From the NCBI RefSeq assembly GCF_019175385.1, contig NC_083344.1, positions 21,150,380 through 21,214,379 of the forward strand: DNA of 64,000 nt, given 5' to 3'. The notes beneath the pieces were generated by a model, which was not told where the DNA came from, searched no databases, and worked only from the letters and a program-made list of their open reading frames with translations. The first letter of the stretch is position 1; every line of letters starts with the position of its first letter. Below are positions 56,100 to 64,000 of the stretch, piece after piece. A program made the translations under genes and the position numbers. This DNA is from Lycium barbarum. Taxonomy: Eukaryota > Streptophyta > Magnoliopsida > Solanales > Solanaceae.

Positions 56100-59000
56100 T
56101 GTCACAGGTACACTAACAATTTTCACTATTGGCGTATATGCCGTTATTGACCTAGGATCCACCTTATCTTATGCAAACCCATTCGTTGCTAAGAAGTTTG
56201 GCATTGAATCAGAAAAAAATGCATGAACCCTTTGAGGTGTCCACCCCTATGAGAGAGTCAGTCATAGCTAAGCGTATTTATAGAGGTTGTCCAATTCTAG
56301 TTATCACCGCAAAACTATAGCTGACTTAGCAGAATTAGAAATGGTAGGCTTTGATGTGATCATGGGTATGGACTGCTTAGTTTCATGTTATGCCACGATT
56401 TGTTGTAGAACCAAAGTTGTAAGATTCGAGTTCCCTAATGAGCCAGTCATAGAATAGGAGGGTAATTTAGTAGTACCCAGGGGTAGATTTATTTCTTACC
56501 TAAGAGCCAGAAAAATGTTTTCTAGATTTATTTCTTACCTAAGAGACAGAAATCATTAGATTTATTTCTTACCTAAGAGACAGAAAAATGATTTCTAAGG
56601 GTTATATCAACCACCTAGTTCGAGTCAAGGACTCAGATGCCCAGACTCCAACTCTCCAGTCCATCCCAGTTGTAAATGTGTTTCTAGATGTCTTTCCCAA
56701 AGATCTTCTAGGAGTCCCTCCTGATAGGGAGATTGACTTTGGAATTGATCTATTTCCCGGCACTAAGCTGATATCTATTCCGCCGAACAGAATGGCTCCA
56801 ACAGAGTTAAAAGCCCAGTTGAAAGATCTTCTTGATAAGGGGTTTATTAGGCCCAGTGTTTCACCTTGGGGTGCGCTAGTTTTGTTTGTCCGAAAGAAGG
56901 ATGGTTCATTACGCATGTGTATTGACTACCGCCAGTTGAACAAAGTCACCATTAAGAACAAGTACCCTCTTCCCAGAATAGATGACTTATTTGACCAACT
57001 TCAGGGTGCCCAATGTTATTCCAAGATTGAACTTAGATCAGGCTACCATTAATTGAAGGTTAAGGAAGTCAATATTCCAAAGACTGCTTTCGAAACCCGT
57101 TATGGCCATTTTGAATTTCTCGTTATGTCATTTGGGTTAACAAATGTGCCAGCTGCTTTTATGGATCTTATGAACAGGGTCTTCAACCCTTACCTCGATT
57201 TATTCGTCATTGTCTTCATTGATGATATTCTAGTGTATTCCCGTAGTGAGGCTGATTATGCAGAACATCTCAGAATAGTGTTGCAGACTCTTAAAGATCA
57301 CGAACTTTTTGCAAAATTCTCAAAGTGTGAGTTTTGGCTTAAGCCAGTGGCATTCTTAGGCCATGTGATCTCAGGTGAAGGTGTTAAAGTTGATTCTCAG
57401 AAGATTGATGCGGTAAAGAGTTGACCCAGACCCACCTCAGTTTCTGATATAAGAAGTTTCTTGGGTTTGGCGGGTTATTATAGATGTTTTGTGGAGGGAT
57501 TTTCTTCTATCTCTGCTCCGTTGACTAAGTTGACTCAGAAAATGTTTAAGTTTCAATGGTCAGATGCTTATGAGCGAAGCTTTGAAGAGTTGAAGAAGAG
57601 ACTAACTTCTACTCCAGTTTTGACGCTACTAGAAGAAACCGAAGGGTTCGTGGTTTATTGTGATGCTTCGGGAGTTGTTCTCGGATGTGTCTTAATGCAG
57701 CATGGTAGGGTTGTTGCTTATGCGTCTAGACAGCTTAAGACTCATGAAAAGAATTATTCGACTCATGACTTAGAGTTGGCAGCTGTAGTTTTTGCACTTA
57801 AGCTATGGCGTCATTATTTGTATGGAGTGCATGTTGATATTTTCACAGATCATAAAAGCCTGCAGTATATCTTCAAGCAAAGGGAGCTGAATCTTAGGCA
57901 GAGGAGATGACTCGAATTGCTTAAGGATTATGATGTGGATATTCTCTATCATCCGGGGAAAGCGAATGTTGTAGCCGATGCTCTTTGTCGGCGTTCTATG
58001 GGGAGTTTAGCCCACATTGATGCAGATAAGAGAGTTATAACCAAGGAGGTTCACCGTTTGGCTAGTCTTGGAGTTCGACTTTTGGACTCCGAGGATGGCG
58101 GCGTGGTTGTTCATAATAAAACTCTTTCCTCCTTAGTGGTTGAAATCAAAGAAAAGCAGTTCAGTGATCCCTACTTGTTGCAGCTGAGAGAGGGGATTCA
58201 CAAGCATAAGAGGACGAGTTTTGAACAAAGGGGGAGATGACGGTACCTTGAGGTACCAAGGCATATTATGTGTTCTAGATGTAGATGGGCTCAGAGAGTG
58301 AATCATGTCAAAAGCGCACAACTCCAGGTATTCCATTTACCCAGGTTCCATTAAGATGTACCATGATCTTAAGGAGATTTATTGGTGGAAAGATATGAAG
58401 AAGAATATAGCAGATTTTGTAGCTAAGTGTCTGAATTGTCAGCAAGTGAAAGCCGAACACCAGAGGCCTAGTGGCTTGGTTCAAAACATTGATATTCTTG
58501 TCTGGAAATGAAAAATGATCAATATGGACTTTGTATTAGGGCTACCTCGTTCATCTAGGAGGCATGACTCTATTTTGGTAATCATTGACCGACTCACTAA
58601 GTCGGCACACTTTTTGCCGGTCAAGACCACATATTCAACTGAAGATTACGCCAAGTTGTATGTTAATGAAATTGTCAAATTGCATGGGACCCCAGTGTCC
58701 ATTATTTCAGATCGTGGTGCTCAGTTCACAACGAACTTCTGGAAATCCTTTTAGAAAGGATTGGGTACTAAGGTGAACCTCAGCACAGCTTTTCATCTGC
58801 AGACAGATGGTCAGGCAGAGCGCACTATTCAGACCCTTAAGGACATGTTAAGATCATGAGTCCTAGATTTCAAAGGTAATTGGGATGATCACTTACCTCT
58901 CATTGAGTTTTTTTTTTTTTATATAATAACAGTTATCATGCTAGCATTGGGATGGCACCATTTGAAGCTCTGTATGGGCAAAGGTGTAGGTCACTGATTG

Positions 59001-59568
59001 GTTGGTTTGAAGTTAGTGAAGCAGAGTTGTTAGGGCCGGATTTGGTTTATCAAGCTATGGAGAAAGTCAATTCAGGAGCGTTTGAAAACGGCTCAGAGTC
59101 GCCAGAAGTCTTACACAAATATGAGGCCAAGGGACTTAGAATTCCAAGTTAATGATTGGGTGTTCATTAAAGTCTTACCCATGAAGGGTGTTATGAGATT
59201 TGGCAAGAAAGGGAAGCTCAGTCCCAGATATATTGGACCTTACAGAATTCTGCGAAATGTCAATCTAGTAGCTTATGAACTTGAGTTGCCCCAAGTGTAC
59301 ACCAGTGTTTCATGTATCCATGTTGAGGAAGTATGTAGGAGACCCATCATTAGTTGTTCTTGCTGATACTATAACAGTTAAGGACAGCCTTACCTATGAG
59401 GAGATCCCCGTAGCCATTCTTGATCGTCAGGTTCGCAAGTTGAGAATGAAGGAAGTGGCCTCCGTAAAAATGTTATGGAGAAGTCAGAAAGTTGAGGAAG
59501 CTACATGGGAAGCCGAGGAAGACATGAAATCCAAGTACCTAAGAGAAAGCAGAGAACACTCAAGGTAA
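56100..59568 (+). pseudogene. Chromovirus pol: PR, RT, RNase H, INT, chromodomain, broken
   Basis: Protease remnant AVIDLGSTLSY lies near 56140 (Leu for the usual Pro or Thr after the catalytic Asp). Reverse transcriptase at 56790-57420 has [16 protein letters not shown] and catalytic FIDDILVYS. RNase H at 57640-57890 has [14 protein letters not shown] and TDHKSLQYI. The integrase zinc region includes CLNCQQVK (about 58425). The DDE core is NMDFVLGLP, ISDRGAQFT and TDGQAERTIQ. The GPY-type tail GPYRILRN is near 59238. The chromodomain at about 59390-59560 reads VAILDRQVRKL then KMLWRSQKVEEATWEAEED. Stops at 57050, 57422, 57908, 58509 and 58752, frameshifts, and a T tract at 58908-58920 inactivate it. 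The order PR-RT-RH-INT-CHD is that of a chromovirus. Confidence 0.88.
56484..56590 (+). repeat. Three tandem copies of a ~37-bp coding segment
   Basis: AGATTTATTTCTTACCTAAG recurs at about 56485, 56523 and 56559 within the region before RT. Full relatives have it once, so this is a local tandem triplication. Confidence 0.75.
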
Positions 59569-59782
59569 CTTTCCATAGTCCATGTCATGTCATGTCTCAT
59601 GTTTCACGCTCATGTCATGTATCCAGCGCTCATGTTCCATGTTTTGGTATCCATGTTTCCATGTAACTATGTCATGTTAATTCAGTCTCCATGTTTCATG
59701 TCATGTTTCCTTCACGTTCATGTATTCAAGCCATGTCCAGCCATATTCTTAATCATGACCCATCATCCGAGGACGAATGATC

Positions 59783-59797
59783 CCAAGGGGGAGATAT
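59783..59797 (+). other. Polypurine tract of chromovirus
   Basis: CAAGGGGGAGATAT directly precedes the 3' LTR. Confidence 0.75.
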
Positions 59798-61734
59798 TGT
59801 AACATCCCGTACCTTTAAACTAGGCTATATTCATGATCCTAGATTTATAAAATCAGATAGAGAATGTGGGAATTGGAAATTTTGCTTCAGTTGTCAGATG
59901 GGGATTTACGCCCCAGAATACGGATCGTATTTCAGTACATGGCCTGTATTTCAACTCGTAGTTTGGCATCTAAATCACTGTGCATTCTGGAATTTGGCTT
60001 GGGGAGTATACCGTATTTTGAAATACGACCCATATTTGATGGTCGTATTTGGGAAGGAGGTGCTACAGTGTTTATGTTTTGAAATATGCTTAATTACGGT
60101 CCAGGTTTACGGACCGTAATTCAAAATACAGACCGCATACTTGGTTTCAGTTCTAATTTTTATTTTTACAAGTCCCTGAATCCTAGAACGAATGTATTCT
60201 TCTCCCAACAATCCAAAACATCAAGGTAAGTCAATCCAAGCCCTTCCAAATCAATTCTGACATGTATTCTCATAATCTAACCATGAAATCATTGTTTTTA
60301 AAATAGGGTTTTCAACAAAACCCATTTAAAGGACTCAAGACTTAAACCTTAGAATTTCTTCCAAGATCAGATTTTTATTTCAAGCTTGGAGCATTACCAG
60401 GTATGTAGGGTTGCTATCTATGTGTGGGAAACCTCATTGTTCTTCCCCATGCTTCTTCTTCCATAAAGTATGGGGCTTTATGAAAACTAGGGTTTTTAAC
60501 CATGTTTATGATAACCCTAGGTCCATGCCCCATGTTATATTATGTATTAAATTGTTATAAATTCTTCATTGTGTTCTTGATACATCATTATGATTATTTA
60601 GAATCTGTCTGTAATCCATAAAAACCCATACCTTGCATTCCATGGGTTTTTACATGCAAGTTTATGAACTATTATGATATTTTCAAGAAAAGCTATATAT
60701 GTTTTACAGGTTCATGCAAGAATAATACGAATGATATCCATGTACATGCAAGTTATGATTCATGAAAAGCCATGGGCAGCAAGTGCCACTTATTTTCCAT
60801 GTTCATGTTTTTGGGAGTTGCATTAATTACCAAGAAGGCTTCAAACAACCTGAAATTACATAGCCATCGTAGGATGAGGGCCGCTCCACCCATGCTTAGG
60901 AAGATCTCTCGTAATGACTGGATCCTTTCATAATATTATTAAATCTCATGTTCCTGGCAAGGTATGAGCGTTCTGCTGGTAGGACGCAAGTACCAGACCA
61001 TGTGGTCAGTTATATTTACTGCTCTCCCTACTCACAATACTGTACACATGTTATATATGTATATGTACTCATGTTCATGATCATGTTTCAGTTCAGTCCC
61101 TGTTATGATATTCCATGTCCCATGTTATTTCATTCAGTTGCTTTACATACCAGTACATTCAATGTGATGGCGTCCCCTTTTTATTTCCCGGGGGCCTGCA
61201 TTTCACGATAAAGGTACTGATTTGCAGGACAACGCATCTACCTTGTAGGATTTCGCACTTATCAGCTTGTTGGTGAGCCCCATCTCTTCCGGGACTTAGA
61301 AATTTATTATTTATTAAGGTTCCCTTTGTTCGGTGTCCGGGGAAGGGAAAGGAATCTATTCGGGAAGCGCTTACTAGCATTTTCGTGATAAGATATGCAT
61401 TTAAAGGTATGCTGGGAGCCTTATCCCAGCGAGTATGTTTTCATGCTCAGACTTATGCAGAGGTTTCATAGACTAGACTAGTCAGACATGTCATGTCAGA
61501 TGTTCAGAGTGGGATAGCCCTTTTGGCTCATTTATGATATTTCCGCATTCATTTTTTAAATCAGTTTTTTTTAATGTTATGATTCTCATGTTTTATAAAA
61601 GCTCGTCACATTTATGTTATATTTCCGCTCATGTATGCCTCATGATGATTCAGCAAGCCATGTGGTTCGCTCGGTCACATACAGTATGGCACCGAGTACC
61701 GTGTTTCGCCTAGGCCAGGGTTCGGGGCGTGACA
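59798..61734 (+). repeat. 3' LTR of chromovirus
   Basis: Begins TGTAACATCCCG and ends GGGGCGTGACA. It is homologous to the two pieces of the 5' LTR but visibly more diverged than the TR-GAG LTR pairs. It contains a ~63-bp insertion at about 61316-61378 absent from the 5' LTR. Confidence 0.85.
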
Positions 61735-61933
61735 CTTGGGTTCTTCCCAGATCCTTGCTTAACTCCCTTTGCACTATTAGGATATGATATGCAACATATC
61801 TACATGGTCGTTGCCTCCCGCATAGTCCCTTTGCCAGATGCTCCATCTGAAGCCCATCGTTAGCGCAAGTCGCCTGTGCGGCTGACACTCGCTTGGCCCG
61901 CTCGGGGTCGCAGGGTTACGAGCGCCAAGGCAC
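61735..61933. other. Continuation of unclassified repeat
   Basis: Reads on from 50087-50111 once the chromovirus is removed (GGGCCTTG joined to GGTTCTTCCC). No gene is visible. It ends at a compound microsatellite. Confidence 0.4.
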
Positions 61934-61934
61934 A

Positions 61935-62004
<70 letters not shown>
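61934..62004. repeat. Compound microsatellite (AT)n(TG)n(GA)n
   Basis: About 11 AT, 11 TG and 13 GA dinucleotides in direct succession. It sits exactly at the point where the minus-strand Copia coding sequence begins again. Confidence 0.9.
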
Positions 62005-64000
62005 ATTTCTTTCAACACTAGAAAAAGATTTATTTGTCATTTTTACTTGAATGCAAATTTCACACTTAACTAATTGTTCGGGATTGCATGCTATGTACCT
62101 TATCCTTGACATAAATTTCATAAATCAAAATTTAAATGTCCTAATATTACATGCCATAACATAGAATTTGACCCAGAAATCTAAGCAGAGCTCTTAATGT
62201 TATTAATACTCATCTTGAACAAACCATTACAATAGTATCCTTTTCCAACAAACATACAATACTTAGAAATAATAACACTATCAGATTCTATGACAATCTT
62301 AACGCCTTTCTTGGACAACAAACTTGCATAAACTAAATTCTTCCTAATTTCAGGCACATCATAAACATTCAATAAAGTTAGTTATTGTCCAGATATGAAA
62401 TTTAGTTCCACGCTGCCTTTGCCTTCAACATCATTGCCCATAAATACACCTTCAGGCGTCTTGCATTCTTCATAAGTCTTGTATTAATTTTTGTTGTTGT
62501 GAACATGAATGGTAGAGCCAGAATCTAGCCACCATTCTTCTAACTTTGAGGCATCAACAATGTTTACTTCTATTACCTTTCCAATTTTCAAATTTGATAC
62601 CATAACAATCAAATCAGTAACATATTCCTCAATCATATTTGCCTTTTTGGAATTTTCTGAGATTCCAAAATTATTTCCCTTCTTTTTAAACCTGCATTCA
62701 CGAGCAAAATAATTTTTCTTGCCACAATTAAAGCAAACAACTGATTTTATAGTCTTTCTCTTAAAAACATTTTTATTGTCTTTAGGACAAGAACTAGGAC
62801 TTTTTTCATACTTTGATTTGCTTTCAACATAGTGCTGAGATTATTAATCTTTGAAACAGGTTGAAACTATGAGTCGTGTGCACGAGTTTCAGTCTCAATT
62901 TGCAAATGAATATTAAATTGCTCAAAAGTCAGAGTTTCACGAGAATGCAAAATTTTCTTTCTATAATTCTTCCATGAATTAAGCAATATGGATAGAATTG
63001 CACCAATTTGCAGAGCATCAGGGATTTTAACATCACGATCTCGTAGTTTAGAAACTAACACTCGTCGTTTATAAATTTGATCCATGATTGGTAAATTTTT
63101 TTTAATTTGAAACTCAAATTCGCAGAATTGCCCTTCTTTTGGGGTGATCTTTAAATTTTGACCTTCGGCTAAAACCCATGGGTTCCAGGTTCGAACCCAC
63201 ATACAGTCAAAAATTTTAAAAAAATTCGCAAGGCAAAGTTTAAATTTCGCTATGTCCCCACCGGCATATACTTGTGAAGGAATTACCAAAATTATGCCGG
63301 ACCCGACATACTTATGCCTTATGGGCAGACTTGGCATAAGTATGGCGGGTCCGGCATAACTTTGATAATTCTTTCACAAGTTTATGCCGGGTCCGGCATA
63401 AAAGTTTGCCCATTAAAAGTATGCCCCCACCGGCATAAACTTGTGAAGGAATTACCAAAGTTATGCCAGACCCAGCATACTTATGCCAAGTCTGCCCATA
63501 AGGCATGAGTATGCCGGGTCCGGCATAAATTTGGTAATTCCTTAACAAGAGTATGCCGGGTCCGGCATACACGCGACCCAAACCTTGCCTTGCAATTTTT
63601 TTTTTTTTAATTTATGCTTGAGCGGGGGTTCGAACTCAGAACCTCATGATTTCTGCGTGAACGCTCAAAGTTGCAATGCGAAGGGCAAAAATTAAAGACC
63701 AGCAATATGAGGGGCATAATTTAAAGACCACAAATATGAGGAGCAAAATTTAAAGACCACCCCAAAAGAAGTGCAATCCGCGCAAAAAAAATGAAATATT
63801 GAAAGAAAGAAACTTATATATGCCCTTTTATTCGTTTTGATATGTTTCCTCCAACACATCCCATATTTCTTTCGGACTCTTCATATTTGAGTAGAGTTCA
63901 TATCATTGATCAGTCACCAAATTAAGATTATGACCACGACAAATAAGTTCACACTCTTCACGTTTCTTCCTTAATGCACAGTTGCAGTGTTGGTTCTGGA
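62005..64000 (-). pseudogene. Minus-strand Copia gag, protease and GAG-pre-integrase
   Basis: On the minus strand, from the right edge down: Gag of the UBN2 type (KSPKEIWDVLEETYQNE-like near 63880-63830). After an inserted foldback element at 63114-63790 it resumes with MDQIYKRRVLVSKLRD, LSILLNSWKNYRKK and TLTFEQFNIHLQIETE (63085-62880). A zinc knuckle CFNCGKKNYFARECR with Tyr replacing His lies near 62730-62690. The aspartic protease start WWLDSGATIHV is near 62540-62510. NVYDVPEIRKNLVYASLL (62372-62310) and GAG-pre-integrase KCEICIQVKMTNKSF (about 62070-62030) follow. Several stops and shifts are present. It is probably the upstream part of the element at 18895-20857 and 30349-30560. Confidence 0.78.
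63114..63790. mobile_element. MULE-like foldback element, copy 3
   Basis: Same family as 12846-14337, with GAATTGCCCTTCTTTTGGGG at the left, an inverted ACCCCAAAAGAAGTGCAATC end at the right, and dense GCCGGGTCCGGCATA palindromes between 63240 and 63570. GGTTCGAAC lies near both ends (63188, 63627). A clean target duplication is not visible. It interrupts the Copia gag region. Confidence 0.7.

Larger units (their letters stand above)
50112..61734 (+). mobile_element. Ty3/Gypsy chromovirus with chromodomain, inactive
   Basis: The LTRs are homologous over ~1.94 kb (5' LTR 50112-54569 including a nested solo LTR; 3' LTR 59798-61734). It has an iMet-type primer site, gag, protease, RT, RNase H, integrase, chromodomain and polypurine tract. 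CTTG occurs on both sides (50108-50111, 61735-61738), a shortened or eroded target duplication. Numerous stops make it non-functional. The chromodomain after integrase places it in the chromoviruses, most likely Tekay/Del. Confidence 0.88.

Noticed and set aside
61640..62121. Minus-strand frames crossing the microsatellite
   Set aside because: The Leu-Ser and His-Thr runs come from translated dinucleotide repeats; only the part above 62005 is a real Copia remnant.

Overview
This is a plant nuclear window, almost certainly from a Solanaceae genome. The evidence is spliced plant genes with GT/AG introns, a tRNA-derived SINE of the TS/SolS type, a PDR-type ABCG transporter closest to the solanaceous PDR1 group, and long Ty3/Gypsy chromovirus LTRs with motifs familiar from tobacco and tomato relatives. 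I cannot fix the genus from the sequence alone. No bacterial, CRISPR or operon features are present.

Genic part, about 1-10.4 kb. On the minus strand, 633-743 is the first coding exon of a NIPA-type magnesium transporter gene whose remainder lies beyond the left edge. On the plus strand, 3453-10293 holds 17 exons of a full-size ABCG (PDR) transporter gene. It lacks its first ~220 codons and has one in-frame TGA in the first nucleotide-binding domain; every other exon is in phase. Both genes have non-autonomous Mutator-like (MULE-type) elements close by: 897-1760 upstream of the NIPA exon (10-bp target duplication) and 4742-6103 inside PDR intron 4 (9-bp target duplication).

Repeat part, about 11.3-64 kb. 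A decayed Ty1/Copia element (11336-18281, target duplication CAAAC) carries two MULE-like insertions, one of which itself holds a truncated LINE. A second, minus-strand Copia polyprotein is split into three pieces (18.9-20.86 kb, 30.35-30.56 kb, 62.0-64 kb) by later insertions. The first splitter is a 9.5-kb LTR element with 3-kb LTRs and an intact gag but no pol (20863-30343, target duplication TCTAC). The second is a ~31-kb cluster. It contains a minus-strand LTR fragment, a Gypsy element with broken gag-pol (31660-37.89 kb), an Athila/Tat-like LTR with a tRNA-Asp-type primer site (37893-39429), an unclassified repeat, a second gag-only element (40752-50086, target duplication AGGTC) and a chromovirus with a chromodomain (50112-61734) whose 5' LTR carries a nested solo LTR (50475-52982).

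How the parts relate. The two gag-only elements share primer-binding site, leader and Gag N terminus with the Gypsy element at 31.66 kb, so they look like non-autonomous partners (TR-GAG type) of such chromoviruses. Three signals stand out. First, a hairpin about 45-55 nt after the primer site shows a palindromic loop (GTGCAC or GGGCCC) in every family examined. Second, a block derived from the 5S rRNA internal promoter sits inside the gag-only elements. Third, a hairpin near the 3' part of the LTRs changes both arms together between families. All element names are my reading of motifs and structure; no database search was run.
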